Assembly: GCA_030430385.1 (NCBI GenBank)
Contig: JAUIFO010000005.1
Location: forward strand, 179,420 to 243,419
Direction: 5' to 3'
Source of the DNA: Bacteroidia bacterium
GTDB lineage: Bacteria; Bacteroidota; Bacteroidia; Flavobacteriales; Flavobacteriaceae
Length of the DNA stretch: 64,000 nucleotides
Made by a program: the position numbers and the translations under genes. The notes under the pieces were generated by a model. That model was not told where the DNA came from, made no database searches, and worked only from the letters and a program-made list of their open reading frames with translations. Positions within the stretch are counted from its first letter, which is position 1. Every line of letters begins with the position of its first letter. Below, piece by piece: positions 46,047-55,843 of the stretch.

Positions 46047-46432
46047 GCCGTCTTCTTTTTCACTAAACTCTTGTCGTAGCTCATAAACATATTGATCCAA
46101 ATATTCCTAGAAAGACGCATAATTATTGGGCCAAAAACAAGCATGGTTCCAACAATAGCAAAAAAAGCAGTGAGTAATGATGAACCTAAAAACAAATAAC
46201 TAATAACAAAAGCTGCAACGGCAAAAGCAATACCAACACCATAACTTACATACATCGATCCGTAAAAAAAAGAAGGTTCTAAGCGATATTTTGTCCCACA
46301 ATGTGAACATTTATCATTGATTTTTAAAACATCATTTAGTTTGTATGGATTTTTCGTTTCATACATTGATTCTTGTTGGCATTTAGGACAGGTTCCTGTG
46401 AAAATGCTATAAATTTTAGTGCCTTTCAACAT
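46043..46432 (-). CDS. DUF983 family zinc-ribbon membrane protein
   Basis: A 129-residue protein. A zinc-ribbon-like N-terminus has CPKC (15-18) and CSHC (42-45). Two membrane spans follow (about 62-83 and 86-105), which is the DUF983 pattern (LEPSFFYGSMYVSYGVG). The function is unknown. DUF983 proteins are widespread in Bacteroidota and Alphaproteobacteria. Confidence 0.88.
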   Translation of the reverse strand: MLKGTKIYSIFTGTCPKCQQESMYETKNPYKLNDVLKINDKCSHCGTKYRLEPSFFYGSMYVSYGVGIAFAVAAFVISYLFLGSSLLTAFFAIVGTMLVFGPIIMRLSRNIWINMFMSYDKSLVKKKTA

Positions 46433-46543
46433 GACTTAAAATTGATTACTTTTGTTGCCTTTGTAAGCTACAAAATTAGTGTATTTGCAAAACTATTTAT
46501 AGAGAATCGCAATGTTTGTTGTAATTCTATTATTTGAAAAACT

Positions 46544-48451
46544 ATGCTTAATATTCATAATCTTTCTATCGCTTTTCAAGGCGAATATTTATTTGAAGAC
46601 ATTTCATTTAAACTAAGTCCAGGAGATCGCGTAGGTCTAATAGGAAAGAATGGTGCTGGTAAATCAACTTTACTTAAAATCCTTTCTAAAGAATTGGAAT
46701 CTGATAGCGGACAAATAGCTGCAGATAAGAACTTAAGCATTGGTTTCTTAAAACAAGATATTGATTTTGAATATGGTAAAACTGTGCTCGAAGAATCTTA
46801 TGAAGCCTTTGAGGAGATTAAAGCATTAGAAGCTAAATTAAATGATATAAACACCCAACTTGCGGAGCGTACCGATTATGAAAGTGAGAGCTATAACCAG
46901 TTGATGATTGATGTTAATGACGTACAACATCAATATGAAATTTTAGGTGGTTATAACTATCAAGGTGAAACCGAAAAAGTGTTACAAGGGTTAGGTTTTA
47001 AACGCGATGATTTCAATAAATTAACAGATACTTTTTCTGGTGGATGGCGAATGCGTATCGAATTAGCGAAACTCCTACTTCAGAATAATGATATTCTATT
47101 ACTGGATGAGCCAACAAACCATCTCGATATTGAATCAATCATTTGGTTAGAGGCTTTTCTAAAGAATTATGCTGGAGCTGTGGTTATTGTATCACACGAT
47201 AAAATGTTCTTAGACCATGTGACCAATAGAACGATTGAAATATCACTGGGCAGAATTTACGATTACCCTAAACCATATTCTAAATTTTTAGTGCTAAGAC
47301 AGGAGATCAAAGAACAACAACTGGCCTCTCAAAAAAATCAGCAAAAGCAAATAGAACAAACCGAAAAACTTATTGAAAAGTTTCGCGCTAAAGCAAGTAA
47401 AGCTTCTATGGCGCAATCTCTCATAAAAAAGCTTGATAGGATTGATAGAATTGAAGTTGACGAAGATGACAATAGCACAATGACGCTTAACTTTCCTGTG
47501 TCTATTACGCCAGGAAAAGTTGTGGTTGAAGCTGAAGGTATTTCAAAACACTATGATGACAATGTGGTGCTTACTAACGTAGATCTTATGATTGAACGCG
47601 ACAGTAAGACGGCTTTTGTTGGGCAAAACGGACAAGGGAAATCAACATTAGCTAAAATTATTGTTGGTGAGATAGAATATGATGGTCATCTTAAATTAGG
47701 GCATAATGTACAAATAGGATATTTCGCCCAAAATCAAGCTGAATATTTAGACGGAAATAAAACCGTATTAGATACGATGATAGATGCCGCCAATGAAAGT
47801 AATCGTGCTAAAGTGAGAGATATCTTAGGGTCGTTTTTGTTTAGAGGTGATGATGTTGAGAAATATGTAAAAGTTCTTTCTGGAGGTGAACGCAATAGAT
47901 TAGCGCTTGCTAAATTAATGCTGCAACCTATTAATGTGCTCATTATGGATGAGCCCACAAACCATTTAGATATTAAATCTAAAAATGTTTTAAAAGAAGC
48001 CCTTAAAAAGTTTGAAGGGACTTTAGTTTTGGTATCACACGATAGAGATTTTCTACAAGGTCTAACCAACAAGGTTTACGAATTTAAAGATCAAAAGATC
48101 AAAGAATATTTAGGTGATATTGATTTCTATCTAGAACAACGTAATGTCGAGAATTTGAGAGAAGTTGAAAAACGAACTGTTGTAAAAGATACGCCTAAGC
48201 AATCCAACAAACAATCTTACGAGGATCAAAAAAAATTAAAGTCACTCAATAATAAGCTCAGTAATATTGAATCTAAAATAAGTGAGCTAGAGAAGAGTAT
48301 TAAAAACGACGATGTTGAGTTAGCAACTAATTATGATGCTACGGTTTCTGATGCTACGTTTTTTGATCGGTATCAAACTAAAAAGGACACTCTTAAGCAA
48401 TTAATGTCTGATTGGGAAGCAGTCACAATTGAACTTGAAGCCATAAATTAA
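46544..48451 (+). CDS. ABC-F family ATPase
   Basis: A soluble protein of 635 residues with two ABC domains and no membrane part. Walker A motifs are GKNGAGKSTLL and GQNGQGKSTLA. Signatures are FSGGWRMRIELA and LSGGERNRLALA. Walker B segments are ILLLDEPTNHLDIES and VLIMDEPTNHLDIKS. The linker between the domains is charged (KLIEKFRAKASKASMAQS), and a C-terminal coiled coil (about 560-635) resembles Uup. ABC-F proteins act on the ribosome. The Uup-like tail suggests a role in ribosome function or DNA-related processes rather than drug resistance, but this is an inference. Confidence 0.92.
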   Translation: MLNIHNLSIAFQGEYLFEDISFKLSPGDRVGLIGKNGAGKSTLLKILSKELESDSGQIAADKNLSIGFLKQDIDFEYGKTVLEESYEAFEEIKALEAKLNDINTQLAERTDYESESYNQLMIDVNDVQHQYEILGGYNYQGETEKVLQGLGFKRDDFNKLTDTFSGGWRMRIELAKLLLQNNDILLLDEPTNHLDIESIIWLEAFLKNYAGAVVIVSHDKMFLDHVTNRTIEISLGRIYDYPKPYSKFLVLRQEIKEQQLASQKNQQKQIEQTEKLIEKFRAKASKASMAQSLIKKLDRIDRIEVDEDDNSTMTLNFPVSITPGKVVVEAEGISKHYDDNVVLTNVDLMIERDSKTAFVGQNGQGKSTLAKIIVGEIEYDGHLKLGHNVQIGYFAQNQAEYLDGNKTVLDTMIDAANESNRAKVRDILGSFLFRGDDVEKYVKVLSGGERNRLALAKLMLQPINVLIMDEPTNHLDIKSKNVLKEALKKFEGTLVLVSHDRDFLQGLTNKVYEFKDQKIKEYLGDIDFYLEQRNVENLREVEKRTVVKDTPKQSNKQSYEDQKKLKSLNNKLSNIESKISELEKSIKNDDVELATNYDATVSDATFFDRYQTKKDTLKQLMSDWEAVTIELEAIN

Positions 48452-48508
48452 ATACAGCTGCTTTTGTTTTTTATAGAAAAATTAACAGCTATGCACTAAA
48501 CTTACCAA

Positions 48509-48516
48509 TACTTTTG
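48509..48516 (+). promoter_or_regulatory. -7 box TACTTTTG of the efflux operon
   Basis: Exact TAnnTTTG match 27 bases before the adaptor ATG at 48544. No TTG stands in the -33 window. The in-frame TTG at 48514 is part of this box. Confidence 0.5.
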
Positions 48517-48543
48517 TGGTCTAACTATACTCAAATTAGATCC

Positions 48544-49674
48544 ATGCGTAACATTATACTCTCTATTCTTGGAATTCTACTTATTGTGGGTTCAGTGTTT
48601 TTTGCTAAACGCCTTATAGATAACAAACAAAAGCCAAAACCTGTTCCGACTAAAGTTGTAAAAACAGTTTTTACTGATACCGTTTCAAATAGTACAATTC
48701 CAATTGTTATACCAGCTAACGGAATCTTAGTTGCTAAACGACGCGTAGAGATCTATTCTGAAGTTCAAGGTATTTTTAGGTCAGGAACTGTATTGTTCAA
48801 ACCTGGTCAAGAATACAAAAAAGGTGAAACACTTATTCGTATAGATGCTTCAGAATATTATGCAAGTGTACAATCTTCAAAAAGTAATCTCTATAACGCG
48901 ATTGCAGCAATAATGCCTGACTTAAAGCTTGATTTTCCTGAGGTTTTTCAAAAGTGGCAAACATATTTAAACAGTTTCGACTTAAGTAAAACCACACCTA
49001 AATTACCAGAAATGACTTCAGAAAAAGAAAACTATTTCATTACTGGTAGAGGCATTGTGTCGAGTTATTACAATGTCAAAAATTTAGAACAACGACTTGC
49101 TAAATATACCATTAGAGCCCCTTTTAATGGAATTTTAACAGAAGCCTTGGTTACGGAAGGGTCTTTGATTAGAAACGGACAAAAATTAGGAGCCTTTATC
49201 GATCCTTCGGTCTATGAAATGGAAGTGGCTTTAAGTAAAAGCTATGCAAGCCTTTTAAGGGTTGGCGAAACTGTTCAACTCAATAATTTAGAACACACTG
49301 AAACCTTTACAGGAAAAGTTTCTCGAGTTAATGGAAGCATTGATGCCACAACACAAACTATTACTGCTTTTATTGAAGTGAAAGATAAGCAGCTAAAAGA
49401 AGGGATGTATTTAGAAGCGAATTTGAATGCTAAAGAAGAACCTGATGCTATTGAAATTAACAGAAGCCTTTTGTTGGAAAATGAGCAAGTCTACGTAGTA
49501 AGAGACAGTGTGCTGGATATTATAGATGTAAAGCCTGTGTATTTTTCTGAAACTACAGTTGTTTTAAAGGATGTACCTAATGGAACAGTGATACTCACGA
49601 AACCTGTGTCTGGCGCTTATGCAGGAATGTTGGTAAAACCATTTGTTGAAGGCACAACTTCTCAACAAGACTAA
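48544..49674 (+). CDS. RND efflux periplasmic adaptor (MFP) subunit
   Basis: Membrane-fusion protein of 376 residues from the ATG at 48544. The TTG at 48514 lies in the promoter and is rejected. It has an N-terminal anchor (about 4-22), a lipoyl-like half-motif VAKRRVEIYSEVQGIF and a short alpha-hairpin. The second lipoyl half is LAKYTIRAPFNGILTEALVTEG, followed by beta-barrel and membrane-proximal domains (LEANLNAKEEPDAIEINRS). It connects the RND pump to the TolC-like channel. The two downstream genes complete the tripartite system. Confidence 0.93.
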   Translation: MRNIILSILGILLIVGSVFFAKRLIDNKQKPKPVPTKVVKTVFTDTVSNSTIPIVIPANGILVAKRRVEIYSEVQGIFRSGTVLFKPGQEYKKGETLIRIDASEYYASVQSSKSNLYNAIAAIMPDLKLDFPEVFQKWQTYLNSFDLSKTTPKLPEMTSEKENYFITGRGIVSSYYNVKNLEQRLAKYTIRAPFNGILTEALVTEGSLIRNGQKLGAFIDPSVYEMEVALSKSYASLLRVGETVQLNNLEHTETFTGKVSRVNGSIDATTQTITAFIEVKDKQLKEGMYLEANLNAKEEPDAIEINRSLLLENEQVYVVRDSVLDIIDVKPVYFSETTVVLKDVPNGTVILTKPVSGAYAGMLVKPFVEGTTSQQD

Positions 49675-49695
49675 TTTCCATAAACAGACCAACTT

Positions 49696-52600
49696 ATGAG
49701 AAAGTTAATAGCTTATTTTATTAGATACCACGTTGCTGTAAATGTATTCATTATAGCGTTTGCTATTTTTGGAGTTATTGGATATAAGTCGCTTAAATCG
49801 TCATTTTTCCCCCTTGTTGATTCAAAGATCATAAACATTAGCATTACGTATCCTGGGGCTTCTCCTCAAGAGATCGAAGAAGGTATTGTGCTTCAGATCG
49901 AAGATAATCTTAAAGGTTTAAAAGGTATAGATCGTGTCACTTCAACATCACGAGAAAATAGTGGTACTATTACTGTCGAAATTGAAAAGGGAGAAAATAT
50001 CGACTTCATGCTTCTTGAGGTTAAAAATGCGGTAGATCGCGTGCCTTCATTTCCAACAGGAATGGAACCTTTGGTTGTTGCAAAACAAGAAGCTGTTAGA
50101 GAAACAATTTCGTTTGCTTTAAGCGGAAACGACGTGCCTTTAGTGACTTTAAAGCAAATTGGAAGACAGGTTGAAAATGATTTGCGCGCTATTGAAGGTA
50201 TTTCGCAAGTTGAAGTTACGGGCTACCCAGTTGAAGAAATCGAAATAGCGGTCAATGAAACTAACTTGTTGGCCTATAACTTAACTTTTAATGAAGTCGC
50301 TGAAGCTGTAAGCACATCCAATATTTTAGTTACAGGAGGAAACATTAAAACAAATGCCGAAGAATATCTGATTCGTGCAAATAATAGATCCTACTATGGC
50401 GACGAATTGTCAAATCTAATTATTCGTGCAACTCCAGAAGGTAAAACAGTTCGACTTAGAGATGTTGCAATTGTTAGAGATCGCTTTTCTGAAACTCCAA
50501 ACGCAACGTATTTTAATCAAAACTTATCGGTAAATATTTCTGTAACAAGCACCAATAATGAGGACTTGATTACATCTGCTGAAAGGGTTAAAGCATATAT
50601 TGAAACGTATAATCAAAAGCATGAAAACATAAAGTTAGATGTGGTTAGAGACCTATCTATAACACTAACTCAGCGTACAGCATTGCTTACAGAAAATGCC
50701 ATTGTAGGAATGATTTTAGTCCTGTTGTTCTTATCAGTGTTTTTAAATACACGATTGGCGTTTTGGGTGGCATTTGGATTGCCAATTTCTTTCCTTGGAA
50801 TGTTCATTTTTGCTGGTCAATTTGATGTGACAATTAATGTCTTGTCTCTCTTCGGAATGATCATCGTTATTGGTATTCTCGTTGATGATGGTATTGTAAT
50901 AGCTGAAAATATTTACCAACATTACGAAAAAGGAAAATCACCAAAAGAAGCCGCAATTGACGGGACAATGGAAGTGATTCCTCCAGTTGTTTCTGCTATT
51001 ATTACGACCTTATTAGCGTTCTCATTATTTCTGTTTTTAGATAGTAGAATTGGGGAGTTCTTTAGTGAAGTTTCAGTCATTGTTATTCTTACCTTAGTTG
51101 TTTCACTTGTTGAAGCATTGATCATACTTCCAGCGCACTTAGCACATTCAAAGGCGTTAAGAACTCAAGTTCCAGAAGAGAATCCGTCTAGAATGAAACG
51201 ATTTTTTACTAAGATGAGAGGCATTAATGCTTTTGGTGACCGTATCATGAGTTTTTTAAGAGACAAATTCTATGCACCTGTTTTAAACTTTGTCCTACAA
51301 TTTAAGCTATTGTCTTTAGGAATTTTTGTTGCCTTACTCGTATTAACCTTTGGATCTATTGGTGGAGGTATTATTGGTGTTACAATTTTCCCGTCCATAG
51401 CAAGTGATCGTGTGTCTATTGAACTTGATATGCCTAACGGAACCAACGAAAAAATTACAGATTCTATCATTTCTATGATAGAAGAGAAGTCTTTTATAGT
51501 CAATAAAGAGTTTACAGAGCAATACCTTGAAGGAACAGGAAAAGAACTTTTTGAAAATACGATACTAAGCTTAAACAGTAGTTCAAGTGCACAACTAGTT
51601 ATTAATATGTTGCCTGGAGAAGAGCGTCCAGATGAGATTAAATCTTCAATGGTAGCAAATAGATTACGTGAATTGGTAGGACCAGTTGTTGGAACCGAAC
51701 GGTTGATTTTTGGTTCTGGTGGTAATTTTGGTGGAAGTCCAGTTTCAGTGGCACTTTTAGGAAATAATATTGATGAACTAAAAGCCGCTAAATTAGAACT
51801 CAAACAAACCTTATCTGAAAACCCTCTTTTAAAAGATGTTGAGGATAATGATCCAGCTGGTATTAAAGAAATTAGATTACAACTTAAAGAAAGTGCGTAT
51901 CTCTTAGGCTTAGATTTGCGTACTGTGATGTCTCAAGTACGCTCTGGTTTCTTTGGTGTACAAGCTCAACGTTTTCAGCGTGGTCAAGACGAGATAAAAG
52001 TCTGGGTGCGTTACGACAGAAGCAATAGAGCGTCTATAAATGATCTCGATGACATGCGTATTGTGACACCTTCAGGAGCACGAGTCACTCTAAAAGATAT
52101 TGCGGTTTATACTATCGAAAGAGGCGAAGTAGCTATAAACCACTTGGAAGGCCAAAGGGAAATTAGAATTTCTGCAGATCTAAAAGATCCAAGTTCTAGT
52201 GCTACAGATATTTTAGAAGATGTGAAATCGAATATCATTCCAAATCTACAATCTAAATATCCAACAATTTCAGCCTCTTTTGAAGGTCAAAATAGAGAAG
52301 CATCCAAGTTATCAAGCTCATTGAAAAAAGCAGGAATTCCAATTTTAATACTCATTTATATTACCATTGCATTTACATTCCGAAGCTATAGTCAGCCGTT
52401 ATTATTAATACTACTCGTTCCATTTAGTTTAACTGCTGTGGCTTGGGGACATTGGCTTCTTGACTTTTCTGTAAATGTGTTATCCCTTTTAGGAATTATA
52501 GCACTTATTGGAATTATGGTCAACGATGGTTTAGTCCTCATAGGAAAATTTAATACTAACCTCAGAGAAGGAATGCCATTTGATATGGCTGTTTCCGAAG

Positions 52601-52893
52601 CTGGTAAATCACGTTTTAGAGCTATTTTCTTAACCTCTTTAACGACCATTGCTGGATTAGCGCCATTACTTTTAGAAAAAAGTAGACAAGCACAATTTTT
52701 AAAACCTATGGCGATTTCTATTTCTTTTGGAATTGCCTATGCCACTGTTTTAACCTTACTAGTTCTACCACTGTTTTTATCTTTCAGCAATAGCTTCAAG
52801 AAAAATGTGAAATGGTTATGGACTAATAAAGAGGTGACAAAAGAAGAAGTTGAACGTGCTATTAAAGAACAAAATGAAGCCAATGACCATTAG
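49696..52893 (+). CDS. RND efflux transporter, inner-membrane pump
   Basis: AcrB/MdtC-like HAE-type proton antiporter of 1065 residues with the 12-span, two-porter-domain layout. Signatures: TYPGASPQEIEEGIVLQIED in PN1, IGILVDDGIVIAENI in span 4 with the proton-relay Asp pair (LVDD), PPVVSAIITTLLAF, and the second-half MVNDGLVLIGKFNTN and TSLTTIAGLAPLLLE. It lacks the heavy-metal-export charged motif, so organic substrates are more likely. It lies 21 bases after the adaptor. Its stop lies 20 bases inside the TolC gene. Confidence 0.94.
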   Translation: MRKLIAYFIRYHVAVNVFIIAFAIFGVIGYKSLKSSFFPLVDSKIINISITYPGASPQEIEEGIVLQIEDNLKGLKGIDRVTSTSRENSGTITVEIEKGENIDFMLLEVKNAVDRVPSFPTGMEPLVVAKQEAVRETISFALSGNDVPLVTLKQIGRQVENDLRAIEGISQVEVTGYPVEEIEIAVNETNLLAYNLTFNEVAEAVSTSNILVTGGNIKTNAEEYLIRANNRSYYGDELSNLIIRATPEGKTVRLRDVAIVRDRFSETPNATYFNQNLSVNISVTSTNNEDLITSAERVKAYIETYNQKHENIKLDVVRDLSITLTQRTALLTENAIVGMILVLLFLSVFLNTRLAFWVAFGLPISFLGMFIFAGQFDVTINVLSLFGMIIVIGILVDDGIVIAENIYQHYEKGKSPKEAAIDGTMEVIPPVVSAIITTLLAFSLFLFLDSRIGEFFSEVSVIVILTLVVSLVEALIILPAHLAHSKALRTQVPEENPSRMKRFFTKMRGINAFGDRIMSFLRDKFYAPVLNFVLQFKLLSLGIFVALLVLTFGSIGGGIIGVTIFPSIASDRVSIELDMPNGTNEKITDSIISMIEEKSFIVNKEFTEQYLEGTGKELFENTILSLNSSSSAQLVINMLPGEERPDEIKSSMVANRLRELVGPVVGTERLIFGSGGNFGGSPVSVALLGNNIDELKAAKLELKQTLSENPLLKDVEDNDPAGIKEIRLQLKESAYLLGLDLRTVMSQVRSGFFGVQAQRFQRGQDEIKVWVRYDRSNRASINDLDDMRIVTPSGARVTLKDIAVYTIERGEVAINHLEGQREIRISADLKDPSSSATDILEDVKSNIIPNLQSKYPTISASFEGQNREASKLSSSLKKAGIPILILIYITIAFTFRSYSQPLLLILLVPFSLTAVAWGHWLLDFSVNVLSLLGIIALIGIMVNDGLVLIGKFNTNLREGMPFDMAVSEAGKSRFRAIFLTSLTTIAGLAPLLLEKSRQAQFLKPMAISISFGIAYATVLTLLVLPLFLSFSNSFKKNVKWLWTNKEVTKEEVERAIKEQNEANDH

Positions 52894-54205
52894 AATTGCC
52901 ATTACATACCTATTATTTTTTGTTGGATTAAGTCTTAGTGCACAACAAATTCTGAGTCCAAAAGAAGCTGTAGAATTGGCCCTAGAACATAACTTCGGAA
53001 TTAAAATAGCCAATAATGCGGTTGAAGTTGCTGACAATAATACAAGTATCTTGAATTCTGGATATTTGCCTACAGTAACTGGAAATGCTGGTGTAACGCA
53101 TAGTATAGACGATAACGAATCTGAATTTTCAGATGATAACATACCAGATACTGTTTTGAAAGGAGCAGAAAGTTCTCGGTATAATGCTTCAGTAGGTTTA
53201 AATTATACATTATTTGATGGATTAGGACGTTTGTATAATTACAAACGCTTAAAAGAAGAACATCAACTTTCAGAATTAGATGCAAGAGAAACCATTGAAA
53301 CAACAATGCTCCAGATTTTCTCTATTTATTATACTATAGCACAACTTTCTGAAAATGTTGATGCTTTAGGGCAAACCATAGAAATCTCTAAAGATAGGCT
53401 TGTACGTGCTGAGTATCAATTTGACTATGGCCAAAGTACCAAGCTAGGTGTTTTAAATGCGCAAGTAGATATTAACAATGATAGCATTAGTTTGATAAGT
53501 GTAAAACAGCAATTAAGAAATACAAAGCGGGATTTAAATGTTGTTTTAGGAAATCAACTTTCTAATGAGTTTAAAGTTGATACTTCCATTGATTTTATGC
53601 TTCAGCTCAACAAAGAAGAATTACTTGAAAAAACAAAGGCTAATAATGTGTCTTTACTTCAAGCTGAAAAGAATATTAATATCAGTAAGTTCGATATCAA
53701 GACTAGCAAAGCACAGTTTTTGCCAACTGTAGGTTTAACAGGAACTTATGGTTGGAATAAAAGTAACAATAATGCAGCATCGTTTGTGGCAGTCTCTACA
53801 AATACAGGACTCTCTGGAGGTATAAGTCTTTCGTGGAATTTATTCGATGGCGGCAGTACAATAACGCAAGTAAAAAATGCTAAAATCAATTTAGAAAATC
53901 AGCAGTTTTTAAAAGAGCAATTGGTCATTGAAATTGAACGTGATTTTAATAATGCTTGGGATGATTTTCAAAATAAATTAAAAATATATCAAATTCAAGA
54001 AGACAATATCAATACCTCGCAAAACAATTTTAATCGTACTCAAGAAAAATTTAAAATAGGACAAGCTACTTCTATTGAGTTTAGGCAAGCTCAACTTAAT
54101 TTACTCAATGCGGAGTTAAGTAGAAATCAAGCAAAATATGATGCTAAATTAGCAGAATTAACAGTGCTTCAATTAGGTGGAGAATTGCTTAATGTTGATT
54201 TTTAG
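52874..54205 (+). CDS. TolC-family outer-membrane efflux channel
   Basis: 443 residues from the ATG at 52874 (a second Met at 52883 is also possible). A TTG at 52850 gives an unlikely longer N-terminus. A signal peptide ends at SLSAQ. Two collinear OEP repeats are visible: the first with LSPKEAVELALEHNFGIKIANN and LNYTLFDG, the second with FKIGQATSIEFRQAQLNLLNAE. It overlaps the pump gene by 20 bases and is the last gene of the efflux set. Confidence 0.92.
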   Translation: MKPMTIRIAITYLLFFVGLSLSAQQILSPKEAVELALEHNFGIKIANNAVEVADNNTSILNSGYLPTVTGNAGVTHSIDDNESEFSDDNIPDTVLKGAESSRYNASVGLNYTLFDGLGRLYNYKRLKEEHQLSELDARETIETTMLQIFSIYYTIAQLSENVDALGQTIEISKDRLVRAEYQFDYGQSTKLGVLNAQVDINNDSISLISVKQQLRNTKRDLNVVLGNQLSNEFKVDTSIDFMLQLNKEELLEKTKANNVSLLQAEKNINISKFDIKTSKAQFLPTVGLTGTYGWNKSNNNAASFVAVSTNTGLSGGISLSWNLFDGGSTITQVKNAKINLENQQFLKEQLVIEIERDFNNAWDDFQNKLKIYQIQEDNINTSQNNFNRTQEKFKIGQATSIEFRQAQLNLLNAELSRNQAKYDAKLAELTVLQLGGELLNVDF

Positions 54206-54355
54206 AGAGTTATATGCTACTGCTTTAGTTGTAAATAATGATGAAATGACCACTTTTTTAGTCTTAAAAAGAGAATTATTCTATTTTGTAAACAACTGAA
54301 AATCAAATTATTGAAAATTATTCGATAAAGCGACTATGCATTTCATCGAAAAAAA

Positions 54356-54384
54356 TTGGTAGATAATCGATATTCTTATATTTT
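54356..54384 (+). promoter_or_regulatory. Promoter of the LRR gene
   Basis: TTG (54356-54358), 18-base spacer, TATATTTT (54377-54384), one base off TAnnTTTG, 39 bases before the ATG. Confidence 0.55.
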
Positions 54385-54422
54385 CGTTTTAGTAAATGTG
54401 CTCCCTCACAAAATCTACTATT

Positions 54423-55337
54423 ATGAAAACCGCAAGAATTACACTGTTATTATGTATGGTAACATTACTGTCATTTGGTAATGTATCTACTAAAGAAAAA
54501 GAAGCATTGATCGCTTTTTGCAACGCTACCAACGGAGCATCTTGGAATACAACTTGGGATACGAATAGTCCAGTATCGTCATGGTTTGGTATTACAGTTG
54601 AAGATGACAAAGTTGTTGCCATCAATTTAGAATTCAATAATCTTGAAGGACAAATCCCAGAATCTATTGGAGATCTAACCAATTTAAGAGAACTTAATTT
54701 ATTTAGAAATAATCTTACAGGTTCTATTCCAAGTACAATTGGAAACTTAAAGAACCTTAAAGTTTTAAATGTCGCATTTAATCAGTTAGATGGCGAGTTG
54801 CCTGAGACTATAGGTCGTTTAGCTTCGCTTGAGAAGCTGCAATTATTTATGAATAAAATTAAAGGCTCGGTACCTGAATCTATTGGTGACTTATCACAAT
54901 TAGAAAGTTTAGAATTGTATAGTAACAATTTAAGCGGTGTATTGCCAATTAGTGTTGGAAAACTGACGAATTTAAAAGAACTACTTGTAAGCAGTAACAA
55001 GTTTACTGGGAAATTACCTTCAAGTATTGGTAACCTAGCCGATCTTAAGGTGTTGAGTGTATTTGATAACAGCTTTTTAGGAATTGTACCAAATTCAATT
55101 TCGCATTTAGATAACTTAGAAGAATTAGTACTTGCAAATAATGCATTTTTTGGAAGCCTTCCAACTGAACTTGCAAGTCTATCTAACCTAAAAGTGCTTA
55201 TGCTTGGAAACAATGATTTTAAAGGAGATTTAGCGAGTTTAGAGTCGCAATTCCCAAACATAGAACAATTCGATTTTGTAAACAATGGAGACGTTGGTGT
55301 ACTAGCAACATTAGATGCAGAGGACGACGACGATTAA
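54423..55337 (+). CDS. Exported plant-type leucine-rich-repeat protein
   Basis: 304 residues from the ATG at 54423; an upstream in-frame ATG at 54396 puts polar residues before the signal and is less likely. The signal peptide is about 1-20. An N-cap (EKEALIAFCNATNGASWN with a following W-F-G-I-T) resembles the LRRNT cap of plant receptor kinases. About nine 24-residue repeats follow with consensus LxxLxxLxLxxNxLxGxIPxxIGxL. The chain ends in an acidic tail (DAEDDDD). No T9SS C-terminal domain is seen. It is probably a secreted or surface binding protein. The ligand is unknown. Confidence 0.87.
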   Translation: MKTARITLLLCMVTLLSFGNVSTKEKEALIAFCNATNGASWNTTWDTNSPVSSWFGITVEDDKVVAINLEFNNLEGQIPESIGDLTNLRELNLFRNNLTGSIPSTIGNLKNLKVLNVAFNQLDGELPETIGRLASLEKLQLFMNKIKGSVPESIGDLSQLESLELYSNNLSGVLPISVGKLTNLKELLVSSNKFTGKLPSSIGNLADLKVLSVFDNSFLGIVPNSISHLDNLEELVLANNAFFGSLPTELASLSNLKVLMLGNNDFKGDLASLESQFPNIEQFDFVNNGDVGVLATLDAEDDDD

Positions 55338-55362
55338 CATATATTTTATAGTTTTAATTTTA

Positions 55363-55401
55363 AATAGCTCTTGATCAAATTGATTTAAGAGTTATTTTTT
55401 T
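55363..55401 (+). terminator. Terminator of the LRR gene
   Basis: AATAGCTCTT (55363-55372) pairs with AAGAGTTATT (55387-55396) with one G-U pair. An inner ATCAA/TTGAT stem and six or more T follow. Confidence 0.82.
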
Positions 55402-55412
55402 ATGATTTACTA

Positions 55413-55442
55413 TTGTTAAAATCAAAAAGCGTTGTATATTTG
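55413..55442 (+). promoter_or_regulatory. Promoter of tRNA-fMet
   Basis: TTG (55413-55415), 19-base spacer, TATATTTG (55435-55442). Full match to the Bacteroidota consensus, 11 bases before the mature tRNA. Confidence 0.85.
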
Positions 55443-55453
55443 CAGTCCAATAT

Positions 55454-55514
<61 letters not shown>

Positions 55515-55526
<12 letters not shown>

Positions 55527-55696
55527 CAACAAGCCAAATACGGAAGTATTTGGCTTTTTTTTGTAAATGAAATTTTAGAACGTTTACGTTCTTACATAGA
55601 AATGTCAAAACAATAAATTTTACTCTAAACTTGGTTTGTTGTACAAGTTTCCCTTTTAAGATTTAACGAACACATAATCTAATTCTGTTCCCGCTA
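55515..55696 (+). repeat. 12-bp direct repeat of the tRNA 3' end (att-like)
   Basis: CTGTTCCCGCTA occurs at 55515-55526, ending exactly at the tRNA discriminator base, and again at 55685-55696. Duplications of a tRNA 3' end are the usual scar of integrase-mediated insertion. Only 158 bases separate the copies and no integrase is nearby, so this would be a remnant or a former attachment boundary. Confidence 0.55.
55532..55562 (+). terminator. tRNA-fMet terminator
   Basis: AGCCAAATAC, loop GGAA, GTATTTGGCT, then seven T. Perfect 10-pair stem. Confidence 0.94.
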
Positions 55697-55843
55697 TTAG
55701 TAGAATCTTAAACTATAATGCTGAAAGTTTTTTGTTTTTTTATAAGAAAATGGAATTATGGAGTAGGCAAGTTATTCTATTCTGTAGTTCTACCGCTATG
55801 ATAACCAATTTGTTCGATTAAAGGCTTTAGAAAACAAAGAAAA
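55563..55843. other. Gene-free AT-rich stretch between tRNA-fMet and the TPR operon
   Basis: Together with the tRNA terminator this makes a 317-base gap. It holds a small hairpin, AGAACG-TTTA-CGTTCT (55577-55592), and the second copy of the tRNA tail (55685-55696). No open frame of note and no clear terminator for the minus-strand operon ending at 55844 are seen. Confidence 0.6.

Noticed and set aside
48514..48543. Longer adaptor protein from a TTG start
   Set aside because: The TTG lies in the TACTTTTG box. The ATG at 48544 directly precedes the membrane anchor.
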